Virus record (IMG/VR): IMGVR_UViG_3300008448_000001
Span: 124,001 to 188,000 of that record
Origin: a virus
Reading direction: 5' to 3' (one strand)
DNA: 64,000 bases
Of the stretch, positions 49,933 to 58,110 are shown in pieces. The notes beneath the pieces are model-generated. The model saw nothing but the letters and a program-made list of their open reading frames with translations. It was not told where the DNA came from and searched no databases. Every line of letters begins with the position of its first letter. The first letter of the stretch is position 1. Position numbers and translations under genes: made by a program.

Positions 49933-50647
49933 TTCGACAAGCCAGCCGCAAGTCGCCAAGCTGGCCCAGCGAACTTTGCTTGCCGCGGAGGAAGCTTACG
50001 CTACGCCTTTGATCCTGCTTGTACTAGACAAGTACGGCACGGACGCCCTTTCCTGGTCCCCTGCGACCATAAGAATGGAGTTAGAGCAGGACTTTCAGCT
50101 GAAGTTGCCGAAGATCACGCTAGATAAAATCATGGCGGCGGTGACAATTTTGACTACGAATTACTTCTACAAAGACGTAACGCGATTTGTCGAAATCTGC
50201 AATATATTGTCCGGTGACGATTTTCAACCGAACGAGTTTGAACCGGCGGACGCCGGTGAGATGTTGGTCGGAATTACGGAAGCTCTGCTGCTGTATCCCC
50301 CCAACGACGATCCCGAAGACACCGAGTTTTCGGCTGAAATTCAGGAGTACATCAAACAGGTACTCCGTGAAGAGGGTATTTTAAAACCCTTTGACGTCCT
50401 GAAATTTGCAATGAGTGACGACAGTGCAAGCAAAGTAGATGCGGATTACGCCGACGACCCGGAGATGTACTCGGCTATCTACAAAATGCAACAAAGCAAG
50501 ACAGGAGATCTGCGTACGATTTACCTGGAAAATATGCAGGGCTTGATGGATCAACTGCGTATGTTACCATTGAGCAACGGTTCGACAGAAGTTGTAGTAC
50601 GTCAGCTGCAACAAATAGTATCCTTATCGGGAGCAGAAGAAGAATGA
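49877..50647 (+). CDS. Hypothetical acidic protein
   Basis: A 256-aa protein whose ATG 49877 sits 56 bases inside the previous gene, after an A-rich GAAGAAAAA. Mostly helical and acidic (DPEDTEFSAEIQEYIKQVLR), with no membrane segment or catalytic motif. Its stop overlaps the next start as ATGA. Not recognised. The overlap pair suggests coupled translation. Confidence 0.55.
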   Translation: MDQKATSMLLQTLIKQANSSTSQPQVAKLAQRTLLAAEEAYATPLILLVLDKYGTDALSWSPATIRMELEQDFQLKLPKITLDKIMAAVTILTTNYFYKDVTRFVEICNILSGDDFQPNEFEPADAGEMLVGITEALLLYPPNDDPEDTEFSAEIQEYIKQVLREEGILKPFDVLKFAMSDDSASKVDADYADDPEMYSAIYKMQQSKTGDLRTIYLENMQGLMDQLRMLPLSNGSTEVVVRQLQQIVSLSGAEEE

Positions 50648-50928
50648 AGATTACCCCCTGGAAGTACTTGCTTTTAGTTGTTGCCAGTTCCAGTTTTGCG
50701 TCGGCGCAAGACTGCGGCAGCGGTACCTGCCGTAAGCCTGTACGAAACACGGTTACCGCAGTAGCAACGCCGGTATTCGAGGCAACCGAGACCGCTGTAC
50801 ACGCTGTCGAGCACGTTGTACAGTCCACGGTGCAGTCCGCAACCTGCGCCACGCAAAAGGCGGTTGCAGTTGCAACTCGTCCCGTGAAACGAGTATTTAC
50901 GACACGGCGAGCTCGTTGCTGCCGTTAG
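50644..50928 (+). CDS. Small exported protein
   Basis: A 94-aa protein in an ATGA overlap. Residues 1-21 are a Sec signal (KYLLLVVASSSFASA|Q). The mature part begins QDCGSGTCRK and is helical with repeated Val/Ala/Thr and a basic cysteine-containing end (TTRRARCCR). The helix with paired cysteines suggests a small disulfide-bonded periplasmic or surface peptide. Followed by a strong terminator. Confidence 0.6.
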   Translation: MKITPWKYLLLVVASSSFASAQDCGSGTCRKPVRNTVTAVATPVFEATETAVHAVEHVVQSTVQSATCATQKAVAVATRPVKRVFTTRRARCCR

Positions 50929-50949
50929 TCTAGCACCCTTCAACGCGTG

Positions 50950-50985
50950 ACCACCCGGCTAGGTTTCTGGCCGGGTGGTTTTTTT
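50950..50985 (+). terminator. Intrinsic terminator
   Basis: Nine-bp stem ACCACCCGG (50950-50958) with CCGGGTGGT (50971-50979), 12-base loop, then seven Ts (50979-50985). It separates the accessory region from the Ycf35-like operon. Confidence 0.9.
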
Positions 50986-50996
50986 ATGGAGTCAAC

Positions 50997-51695
50997 ATGA
51001 GCCATTTAGTGAACGGTTTTTGTGTTAAGGACATCACTGCTCTCTCGCAGGTGGTAAAAGAGCAGTGTCCGCAGCTTGAGTTGGTCGAAGGTACGCAGTA
51101 CCGCACGTGGATAACCGACCACGGCAGGCTGGCCGGAGATTATCCTATTCCTGGGTTTTACCAGGCCATCTTGGCAAACGAACTTAGCCTGGAAGGGTTC
51201 GACCTTGCCGTTATTGCAAAAGAGATGGGCGTAACGCTTCCAGCTAAGCTTTCCGACCTGGAAAGCCAACCTTGGAATCTGGCTACGCAGAAAAGACTTT
51301 TGCAGAACGAGAAAGTGCACGCTGCGTACACGAGAATTGTCAAGGAACGCATGAGCAAAGATTGTCAGTACGTCATTCGTTACAAGGCGGGCGAAGGCAA
51401 CAAGGGGGCCTACGAGATTGGTGTTATTCCGCACCCGTTCCGCAACGGCGAATTCGTGCTGATGATGGACTTTTTCAGCCAGGGTAACGGGTTGCTGAAC
51501 GCCAAAGGTCTCGGCAAGCACGAGTCGAAGGCAGGCGTAGACAATTGGGCTAACCAGCTCAAGCAAGGTTACGCCGCGAGGGCCACTGAGCGAGTCATTC
51601 AACAACAAATGGCTATGGGCAACCCTGCCTACGGTCAAGTCACACGTGTCGCAATGCCTGACGGCAGATTAGTTTATCAAGTGAAAGGTCGCTAA
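50997..51695 (+). CDS. DUF1257/Ycf35-like protein (putative)
   Basis: A 232-aa protein with GGAG (50988-50991) before ATG 50997. The opening MSHLVNGFCVKDITALSQVV has the MSHxxxxxxxIxDxxAL pattern of the DUF1257 (Ycf35) family, and a KGAYEIGVIPHPFRNGEFVL stretch follows. In cyanobacteria and others DUF1257 is often followed by a small DUF2997 protein and a Ycf46-type AAA ATPase. Precisely such genes follow here. Biochemical role unknown. Identification is by pattern, and the neighbours raise confidence. Confidence 0.65.
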   Translation: MSHLVNGFCVKDITALSQVVKEQCPQLELVEGTQYRTWITDHGRLAGDYPIPGFYQAILANELSLEGFDLAVIAKEMGVTLPAKLSDLESQPWNLATQKRLLQNEKVHAAYTRIVKERMSKDCQYVIRYKAGEGNKGAYEIGVIPHPFRNGEFVLMMDFFSQGNGLLNAKGLGKHESKAGVDNWANQLKQGYAARATERVIQQQMAMGNPAYGQVTRVAMPDGRLVYQVKGR

Positions 51696-51697
51696 GC

Positions 51698-51895
51698 GTG
51701 GAAAAAACAATCACAGTCACCATTCAACCGGACGGTCAAACAAGCATCGAGGCGAGCGGGTTTACCGGCGGAAGTTGCGTGAAGGCCACGCAGCCGCTTA
51801 AGGAAACGCTCATCGGAGAAGCTCCGGCGGCTCAAGTTTTGAAACCGGAGTACCACATACCTCAACCGCCTATCGCCGAAAGGATGAGGCAGTGA
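51698..51895 (+). CDS. DUF2997-like small protein (putative)
   Basis: A 65-aa protein from GTG 51698, two bases after the Ycf35-like stop. It has the DUF2997 pattern: ITVTIQPDGQTSIEASGF then GSCVKATQPLKETLI, a beta hairpin plus one conserved Cys and helix. The last stop overlaps the next ATG (TGATG). Paired function with DUF1257 is known only from gene association. Confidence 0.65.
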   Translation: MEKTITVTIQPDGQTSIEASGFTGGSCVKATQPLKETLIGEAPAAQVLKPEYHIPQPPIAERMRQ

Positions 51896-52314
51896 TGTCG
51901 GACTGGTTTAAAAAGCTGCAAGAAAGCATGAAAAAAGATAACAAAGATGGGGCAGTCGATAAACAACAGTTTGTCGACTGCCCCATTCGTCAAAAAATGC
52001 TCATCGGATTGCCCGCAATACGAAAAAGGCTTATGGAGGACAAACGATTTCGGTTGGTGGCCGAGGTCAATCACGTAGACAACTTCGTGCTAGTCGCTCG
52101 CGCCAGGTTAATCGACGATTTAATGTCGCTGATATGCGACGACTTATGCGGATCGTCTTCAGAAAAAGACAAGGATTGGTGGCACTCAGGTTTTTCGGAC
52201 AGCGAGGTAACCTCATCCAGAACGCCTGATCACCGCGAAATCTACGCAATAGCCGGAGATACTGCGACCTCTGTTTACTACGAATTAAATGGAAGACGAC
52301 AAAGTGGAAGCTGA
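51895..52314 (+). CDS. Hypothetical protein with internal inverted repeat
   Basis: A 139-aa protein from ATG 51895. Basic helical N-terminus (WFKKLQESMKKDNKDG) and an alpha/beta body. Its early codons contain a perfect 13-bp inverted repeat at 51947-51986 (separate feature). No family recognised. It overlaps the next gene by 26 bases. Confidence 0.55.
   Translation: MSDWFKKLQESMKKDNKDGAVDKQQFVDCPIRQKMLIGLPAIRKRLMEDKRFRLVAEVNHVDNFVLVARARLIDDLMSLICDDLCGSSSEKDKDWWHSGFSDSEVTSSRTPDHREIYAIAGDTATSVYYELNGRRQSGS
51947..51986. repeat. Perfect 13-bp inverted repeat within a gene
   Basis: ATGGGGCAGTCGA (51947-51959) and TCGACTGCCCCAT (51974-51986) are exact reverse complements with a 14-base spacer. 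This would be a stable mRNA hairpin 53 bases into the gene, or a dimeric protein-binding site on DNA. Confidence 0.8.
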
Positions 52315-52636
52315 AAAAGTGGAAGACGAAAAGATAGAGAGCTGTAAGCCGCAGCATCCATCGTGCGAAAGCTGCGTGTTTGCTGCGGAGTTCAAACATC
52401 CCGGGGAGCAGCCTGCGGTAACCCCAGCGACCGTTACCCGCAGGTTCCTTTGGTTCAAGTGGCAGGCCCCTGTTGATTCGGATATTGCGTTTATCGACGA
52501 ATATCGGCTTGACCTGTGGAAAAAACAACTGGAAAAGCACGAAAAACGCGTGCTTTGCTGTCGTTACCCTTTAGTGGTTGAAAAACTTAAAAAATCTCTT
52601 TGTGGTGAATACATACGGGAAGAAGAACATGCTTAA
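52289..52636 (+). CDS. Cysteine-containing hypothetical protein
   Basis: A 115-aa protein. The N-terminus is very acidic (EDDKVEAEKVEDEKIESCK) and then CKPQHPSCESC (about 19-29) forms a possible metal site with VLCCRY further on (about 88-93). It ends in a charged helix (VVEKLKKSLCGEYIREEEHA). Not recognised. Overlaps both neighbours, consistent with operon coupling. Confidence 0.5.
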   Translation: MEDDKVEAEKVEDEKIESCKPQHPSCESCVFAAEFKHPGEQPAVTPATVTRRFLWFKWQAPVDSDIAFIDEYRLDLWKKQLEKHEKRVLCCRYPLVVEKLKKSLCGEYIREEEHA

Positions 52637-54428
52637 AACGATTTTGAAGTACTTGGCGTCCGGTCAGGCAGGCATTTGCGTAACCTCTGTTGAACCGGAG
52701 GACGTGCACAACGAACTACTGGGCTACGCCCTTGAACACGCTCGAACACCCGGTCCGGAAGGCATTATCTTGATTAGCTGGGATGCTGTCGACGGTCTGA
52801 CGGATATTCAAGGCCGCGCGGTAAAGCTCGACGAAGGCCTTGCCCTTGGAAAGACGTCGCTATACAGCTCGCTTGAATACGCGATAAGCAACGCCCGCAA
52901 CCGTATCGCACTGGAGCAGGAAGGCATCGCCCCGGAAAACATGGCTGACGATATGGTGAAGAAGCTTGTCCTCATCGTACGCAACTACGACCGGCACCTG
53001 TTTCCGAACGGGATGGCTAGCGGTCAAGTCGACCCACTCATTCTAGCGCAAACGCAAAAGCTGATCGCCGAAGGGCAAAACGCTCGAGTTTTCTTGATCG
53101 CTCAAACGTCGCCGGACTTCGAGTTGCCTTACGAGTTGGTAGAACATTTCGAGGTTTTGCAGCACAACTTGCCGGACGAAGACGAGCGGAAAGAACTGCT
53201 GCACGCACTGGACGAAGAATCAGATGTGGAAGCAACGACGATCGAAGCCATTGCAGGTTTGTCACGAGCCAAGATCCAGCAGTACGGCGCCGAGTCGCTT
53301 GCCGAAAAGGGTGTCTTTGATCCGCCTTTCCTTTTTCACAAAAAGGCGATGCACTTGAGTCGCAGCTCGAAGCTGGACGTGTGGTCTCCGGCGTTTCAAC
53401 AGGCCATCAAGCTGTGGCCCGAGGAAACTGTTGAGGAACTCCGCGACGCTGTGGACGTCACGCTGTTGTCTGAAGAGTATCCCTCACAGCAAGAGTTGCG
53501 TGCGCGTATCAGTTTCACGCAAGGGGGTAAGAAAGTCGATCGTTGGCTAGACCCAATGCCGGCGGAAGACTTCAACAAGCTTTACCGTCCCGAGCGGAAC
53601 TTCTACACCTTTGACTCGATTATCGGGCTGACGAGCTTGAAGTCGTACCTTAAAAACGGCTTTAGTCCAGCGGTGCCGGATCGCTCCAAGCTGCGACACG
53701 TTTTCATGCTCGGTGTTCCAGGTACCGGAAAGTCGATGACCCCGAAGTGCTGCTCCGGGGAGTTTCGACTGCCGTTGTCCTCGATGCAGGCTAGCAACCT
53801 GTATTCGAAGTGGGTTGGCGACACCGACAAAATCCTGGCGAACATGCTTCGCACGGTGGAAGAGATCGGTGGGATCTTGGCTATCGACGAGTTTCAAAGA
53901 TTTCTCCCGCAAGGCGGAAGCTCGGGGGAAGCCGGAGGTTTGGAAAACCGTATGTTAGGAACGCTGCTGACCTGGTTTAACGATCAGAACAGCACAGTTA
54001 TCCTCTCGGCGGCAAACAACATTGCGAATCTCCCTGACGAGATCACGCGGTCCGGTCGCGTCGATGCTTTGTTTTTCGTCGGCTTCCCCGGAAGCGAAGC
54101 GAAGAACCACGCATGGGAGATGTACATGGCAAGGCACGATCTTCAACCGCAAGAGCTTCCGAAGGATCAATTTTGGACTCCTGCAGACATCGCAGCGTGC
54201 TGTCGGCTAGCTGAAATGCAACGTGTACCTGTTGCAACCGCCGCTAAGTGGGTAACACCCTCTTACGAGAAGAACAAAGAACAAATGGATAACTTGTTGG
54301 GATGGGCCGAGGCCGCCGGCTGCATCTGCGCTGAGACAGGTGAACGCTTCCAGAAAAAGGCAGCGATGGATGCAGTAAACTCCGTGAAGCCACGCGTCGT
54401 TCGAAAACTAACACGAGCAAAGGAATAA
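52629..54428 (+). CDS. Ycf46-like AAA+ ATPase (putative)
   Basis: A 599-aa protein from ATG 52629. The first 230 residues have the Ycf46 N-terminal pattern (LKYLASGQAGICVTSVEPED; KKLVLIVRNYDRHL). The AAA domain has Walker A GVPGTGKS (about 362-369), Walker B ILAIDEF (about 416-422), a sensor-like VILSAANNI and an arginine-finger-like DEITRSGRVD. Ycf46 is a chloroplast/cyanobacterial family of unclear function. Here it sits in one operon with Ycf35/DUF2997-like genes. It could remodel a partner protein with ATP hydrolysis. The family call is by eye. Confidence 0.75.
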   Translation: MLKTILKYLASGQAGICVTSVEPEDVHNELLGYALEHARTPGPEGIILISWDAVDGLTDIQGRAVKLDEGLALGKTSLYSSLEYAISNARNRIALEQEGIAPENMADDMVKKLVLIVRNYDRHLFPNGMASGQVDPLILAQTQKLIAEGQNARVFLIAQTSPDFELPYELVEHFEVLQHNLPDEDERKELLHALDEESDVEATTIEAIAGLSRAKIQQYGAESLAEKGVFDPPFLFHKKAMHLSRSSKLDVWSPAFQQAIKLWPEETVEELRDAVDVTLLSEEYPSQQELRARISFTQGGKKVDRWLDPMPAEDFNKLYRPERNFYTFDSIIGLTSLKSYLKNGFSPAVPDRSKLRHVFMLGVPGTGKSMTPKCCSGEFRLPLSSMQASNLYSKWVGDTDKILANMLRTVEEIGGILAIDEFQRFLPQGGSSGEAGGLENRMLGTLLTWFNDQNSTVILSAANNIANLPDEITRSGRVDALFFVGFPGSEAKNHAWEMYMARHDLQPQELPKDQFWTPADIAACCRLAEMQRVPVATAAKWVTPSYEKNKEQMDNLLGWAEAAGCICAETGERFQKKAAMDAVNSVKPRVVRKLTRAKE

Positions 54429-54432
54429 TTCA

Positions 54433-55659
54433 ATGGAAAACCAAGTCACATACCTTACCATCAAGTACACGGTCGGTTGGTTGCCTTCGTCACTCGGCCT
54501 GACTGAGCAGGCGAAAGCCGTACTTGCCCGCGAACAGAACGTCGACGCCAAGGTGCTGCGAGGATCTTACGCGATCCTCGGTGCGTCTAACGACGATCTC
54601 ATCAAAGAAGGAGCGGGGCTGCGGCGACTCCTCAACATCATCCGGGACGAATACACCATTCCGGAGTACACCTTGGTCGGAACTGCCGCAGACACGGAAA
54701 ACCTGAAACCAGAAAAGGTTCCAGGCTCTTACCTGATCGAGGCGGCGAGGCTGGACGATTTTCTTTCACGGTTCAACGCCATGCGGGACCAGTACCTTGC
54801 GTGGGGTAAGCGTGTTGCTTCACCCGAGAATTACGAAAAGATTCGCGAAAGCGACCGCATAAAACTCGGCAAGGACTGGGCAGTTGTCGAACGCAAATAC
54901 CCGACTGCCGAGGAAATCGCGGACGCGATCACTTGCGACGTGCCGCGAATTGAGCAGTACAATGCGACAATCACCGTGGACAGTCTGGCTCCTGCAACAA
55001 GCGAAAAGCTTCGCGTACAGGCCGAGCAAAGATTGCAAGCGTCGGTCAACGGTGCGGTCGGAGAGCTCGTCTTTGAGCTCAAAGAAATGGTTGCAACCGT
55101 TGCTCGCAACTGCGGGAAACGCATTCGACTGTCGCCCCCTATCGACGGTCAGTACGCTAGTCTGCGTGACGCCGAGGTTCGCGAGATCCTGCGGAACAGC
55201 GATAACCCAGAGATACCGACAGGCTACGTGCAAGTTGTTGTGCAACAATGCGTGCAGAACGGCAAAGGCGGTTTCAAGCAGACGGGCAAAGAACAAAGTG
55301 TTTTGCTTACCGAGCAAGAATACTTGGCGTTAAGGCCTTACGAGACCGACGAGCACCGGACCCTGACGCAAAGCGGTTTCAGCAACTTGCAATGGCTTGC
55401 GGATAAAATCTCTTCCGTCCAGAACATGCTGGGCGAGGAAGGCAAACCCGTTATCGATCTCGCCAAAGAGATCCAAGACACACTGTCCGGTATGGGTAGC
55501 TCCGCAGACAGCGTCACCCGAAACATTCGGGACAACGGCTATGCTCGAGCTACGGCGAAACAAACCTTCACCTCGCTTCTTAATCGAATTTCCGAAAAGG
55601 AAATCGAGATAAGGAAAGTGCAAAGGGTCGGACGAAAGATTGACCGGGCATGCGCATAA
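54433..55659 (+). CDS. Hypothetical protein in the Ycf46-like operon
   Basis: A 408-aa protein four bases after the ATPase. It is largely helical with charged coiled-coil-like ends (LRVQAEQRLQASVNGAVGEL; VQNMLGEEGKPVIDLAKEIQ) and no visible catalytic motif. Some phage ATPase operons carry DUF3150-like helical partners, and the region LNIIRDEYTIPEYTLVGT is vaguely similar. That similarity is too weak to assert. It is likely an ATPase partner. Confidence 0.5.
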   Translation: MENQVTYLTIKYTVGWLPSSLGLTEQAKAVLAREQNVDAKVLRGSYAILGASNDDLIKEGAGLRRLLNIIRDEYTIPEYTLVGTAADTENLKPEKVPGSYLIEAARLDDFLSRFNAMRDQYLAWGKRVASPENYEKIRESDRIKLGKDWAVVERKYPTAEEIADAITCDVPRIEQYNATITVDSLAPATSEKLRVQAEQRLQASVNGAVGELVFELKEMVATVARNCGKRIRLSPPIDGQYASLRDAEVREILRNSDNPEIPTGYVQVVVQQCVQNGKGGFKQTGKEQSVLLTEQEYLALRPYETDEHRTLTQSGFSNLQWLADKISSVQNMLGEEGKPVIDLAKEIQDTLSGMGSSADSVTRNIRDNGYARATAKQTFTSLLNRISEKEIEIRKVQRVGRKIDRACA

Positions 55660-56048
55660 TCATCCATCCTGACGGAAAAATCGAGAGCCTGGAGAACGAA
55701 GTAACGCGGGCTCTCGGTTTGACGGATCGAAAGCGAGTCAGCCACGTCGAACCTGCAAACCGGTTTCTACGCTTTGTCTTCCGAACGATACGAAACCGCG
55801 TCCGCGACGATTCGAAAATAGCTTGTTGGACCAGAACTTGGCGATGCCGCTGGCAAGCCAACATTTTTGACGGCCCCACGCTAGGGCCGTACGCTCGGCG
55901 GCAGGATGCAATTGCCGCTGAAATCGAATTCATTGAAGAACGACTACTTGGAGAAACACATGAGTTTAACGCCGTCGAATGCAACCATAACGCTAGAGGA
56001 TCTGGTTGCCACAATCAAACTGCTGGAAAAGCTGAAGGAGGATTTTGA
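55650..56048 (+). CDS. Small phage-type basic protein
   Basis: A 132-aa protein whose ATG 55650 lies 10 bases inside the preceding gene. A conserved-looking core (RVSHVEPANRFLRFVFRTIR, then WTRTWRCRWQANIF) is rich in Arg and Trp, followed by an acidic helix (DAIAAEIEFIEERL). The pattern is of a small phage protein that I have no firm name for. The last 89 bases overlap the next gene, with a Cys/His-containing end. Confidence 0.5.
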   Translation: MRIIIHPDGKIESLENEVTRALGLTDRKRVSHVEPANRFLRFVFRTIRNRVRDDSKIACWTRTWRCRWQANIFDGPTLGPYARRQDAIAAEIEFIEERLLGETHEFNAVECNHNARGSGCHNQTAGKAEGGF

Positions 56049-56454
56049 AAAGAAGAAGAAATTGAAGTTGCCTCCGCAAGCCGTAAGCGGCAAGATCGTC
56101 CTCGGTGTCGACTATCATCTCGTCAAGGCCGAGCCCAGTTCCGCGTGCCCGCCATTCAAACTTGACCAACACCTCGCCCCGACAATTTTGCTTTACGCGC
56201 AGTCGCTGGACAGCGGTAGTGCGCCTCGCGAGAGTCTCGCGTGGCTAAGTAATCTATTCGGTGACAGCGGTGTCATGGGTACACTGATAAAGGCAAGCCG
56301 GCCAGTACCCGTCAACCCGCTGATCGAAGCGCACTTCAAGGCGGAGGTCGAGAAGTGCAAGGTAAGCTTCCAGTCGAAAAGCGGCAAGCAACCGAAAGAA
56401 GGTAACACCACGGTGAGCGGAACCGTAGAGCTCCTTAGCGGTATTTGGAAATGA
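55960..56454 (+). CDS. Hypothetical protein
   Basis: A 164-aa protein; GGAG (55950-55953) precedes ATG 55960. N-terminal coiled-coil (LEDLVATIKLLEKLKEDFEK), then a lysine-rich stretch and a beta-leaning C-terminus (EKCKVSFQSKSGKQPKEG). No family recognised. Overlaps the preceding gene by 89 bases. Confidence 0.5.
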   Translation: MSLTPSNATITLEDLVATIKLLEKLKEDFEKKKKLKLPPQAVSGKIVLGVDYHLVKAEPSSACPPFKLDQHLAPTILLYAQSLDSGSAPRESLAWLSNLFGDSGVMGTLIKASRPVPVNPLIEAHFKAEVEKCKVSFQSKSGKQPKEGNTTVSGTVELLSGIWK

Positions 56455-56495
56455 CAGATCCAGCTAACGCTGGCACCAAAAAGAGGTAAGTAAAG

Positions 56496-56708
56496 ATGGA
56501 AGGTAGCGAATTGTGTTCCGGTATTAATTGTGGTTTTAGAGAACATTGCAAACGGTACCAGCCGAAAGCAAAAGGCCAAAAAGGATTAAAACCGCCGGGG
56601 TCGCTGCCTGCGTCTTGTTCGAACTTTGTACCAAGGACAAGTTACGGTAGCTGCTCACCTGGTGCTGGTGAGCAGCTCTTTTGTGAAAAGAAAAATGGAA
56701 AATCTTAG
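56496..56708 (+). CDS. Small cysteine-rich protein
   Basis: A 70-aa protein with GAGGT upstream of ATG 56496. Six cysteines at about 7, 12, 18, 41, 53 and 63 (for example CSGINCGFREHCKRYQ) suggest a zinc knuckle or disulfide-stabilised fold. No signal peptide. Overlaps the next start by 14 bases. Not recognised. Confidence 0.5.
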   Translation: MEGSELCSGINCGFREHCKRYQPKAKGQKGLKPPGSLPASCSNFVPRTSYGSCSPGAGEQLFCEKKNGKS

Positions 56709-56997
56709 TTTTGAGGCGTTTGCCACTCGGTACTGCGAGACACAGCAATCGACTCCGGAAAGCCTGGCAACAGTTCTCGAATCCCAGGTCAATAAGTTTC
56801 AGCCGGCAGGGTGGTTTTTGAGTCAATGCGAAGACATGTGCTCGTCTAAGCTTGGAAACCAGGTAATCCTTCCGTACGGCCCGGCCAACACTTTCAAGGA
56901 GATACCCGCGAGTAGGTTAGTTCGACCGCACGCTGGATCCGCCTGCACGTATTCCGTCGTGGCCAATTTATCCTTAGGAGAATTCAATGCAAGGTAA
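56695..56997 (+). CDS. Small hypothetical protein
   Basis: A 100-aa protein whose ATG 56695 lies in the previous gene. Mixed fold with three cysteines (SQCEDMCSSK; SACTYSVV) and no membrane segment. It overlaps the next gene by 11 bases. Not recognised. Confidence 0.45.
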   Translation: MENLSFEAFATRYCETQQSTPESLATVLESQVNKFQPAGWFLSQCEDMCSSKLGNQVILPYGPANTFKEIPASRLVRPHAGSACTYSVVANLSLGEFNAR

Positions 56998-57211
56998 AGA
57001 ACCTGTGCGACTGGAAGGCACGGTAAAGCGAATGACGCACAAAGCCATACTTGTGGCCTTGACGTCGCCAAAGGTCAAAGAGATCTGGATACCGTCGAGT
57101 CAGTTGAAAGACACGGACTGTCTGGCGGAAGGGGACGAGGGTTACTTCGTCATTCCAGGTTGGCTGGCTGAAAAGAACGACCTTTTGGAAGACGAGGAAG
57201 ATGACGAGTGA
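56987..57211 (+). CDS. Small hypothetical protein, OB-like
   Basis: A 74-aa protein with AGGAG (56975-56979) before ATG 56987. Beta-strand pattern (VRLEGTVKRMTHKAILVALT) then a polar turn and acidic tail, like a small OB or SH3-like fold that could bind nucleic acid. The C-terminus is very acidic (DLLEDEEDDE). It overlaps the GP88 start by four bases. Function unknown. Confidence 0.5.
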   Translation: MQGKEPVRLEGTVKRMTHKAILVALTSPKVKEIWIPSSQLKDTDCLAEGDEGYFVIPGWLAEKNDLLEDEEDDE

Positions 57212-58110
57212 AACAGGGAAACACGAAACTTGGTAAATTGATTTGGCAATGGAGCTTAATCGCCGGCCTGGCGGCTATCTGTATTGGTGCTACGTCCGCC
57301 TGCCTGGAAGTTTGCTACGCTATGCGAAGCCACTACAGGTACAAAACGGTTCAAGACAGCCTCTACAAAAATTATGAGCTGTCGCTAACCGACTTTTTTG
57401 TCGGTTTCATACTAGGTTGTTTGTTTCTCTTCAAAATTCGGATCGCCCGCATACACGCCTCCGGAGATTTCTATAGTCCGGAGTATGTTGGAAAGTGGAC
57501 GGAAATTGCGCAGCGTAGGCCTGACGTTACATTTTACGCCTACACTCGCAGCTGGCGAAACCGGGACGGCAGTTTAAACGAGCCGATGTTGCAAGCGTTC
57601 ACCACTTTGGCTGCGTTACCAAACGTACGCCTGTGGTACTCTTGCGACAAGAACACCGGAGAACCGCCATTGACTTCGCATGTTATGCGATGCTACCTGC
57701 AGGGCAACGACGAAGACATACCGAACTACGATGTCGATCTCTTTTTCCGAAATTCGCGAAAGAGTATCGTCAAACGGGTTAAGGGTAAGATAGTCTGCCC
57801 CGTGGAAAACGGTGCTACGTCGACAACATGTAGTGCTTGTAAGTTGTGTTACACTCCGGTCTTGTTACACCGGATAAACGCAAAAGTTGTCAAAAGTAAC
57901 TCGGATATCGGTTCAAGCGGTTTAACCGATTCCGTCTTTTCAAGCGACCGCAAATATAAACAGAAATTTAAACAGGAAGAAACTGAGAATGAAAACTGCA
58001 TATCTGACAAACAACTATCGCGCAAATCGCCCAAGCCGAAAAGCCGTCGGAAATACGGAAAACCAAAGTCCGCGAAATCCAGGCGTCCGCGTCTATTCGC
58101 TGGACGGTAA
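57208..58110 (+). CDS. GP88-family protein with membrane segment
   Basis: A 300-aa protein from GTG 57208. It matches the phage GP88 family: an N-terminal SLIAGLAAICIGATSACLEVCYAM (cysteine pair, residues about 16-39 in two parts), IARIHASGDFYSPEYVGKW (about 78-96), TFYAYTRSWRNRDGSL, and NVRLWYSCDKNTGEP. A short hydrophobic stretch lies at about 61-75 (DFFVGFILGCLFLF). Conserved cysteines near the end (CPVENGATSTTCSACKLC) may bind a metal or iron-sulfur cofactor. The C-terminal 70 residues are Lys/Ser/Arg-rich and overlap the next gene. Function of GP88 is unknown. Confidence 0.8.
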   Translation: MKQGNTKLGKLIWQWSLIAGLAAICIGATSACLEVCYAMRSHYRYKTVQDSLYKNYELSLTDFFVGFILGCLFLFKIRIARIHASGDFYSPEYVGKWTEIAQRRPDVTFYAYTRSWRNRDGSLNEPMLQAFTTLAALPNVRLWYSCDKNTGEPPLTSHVMRCYLQGNDEDIPNYDVDLFFRNSRKSIVKRVKGKIVCPVENGATSTTCSACKLCYTPVLLHRINAKVVKSNSDIGSSGLTDSVFSSDRKYKQKFKQEETENENCISDKQLSRKSPKPKSRRKYGKPKSAKSRRPRLFAGR

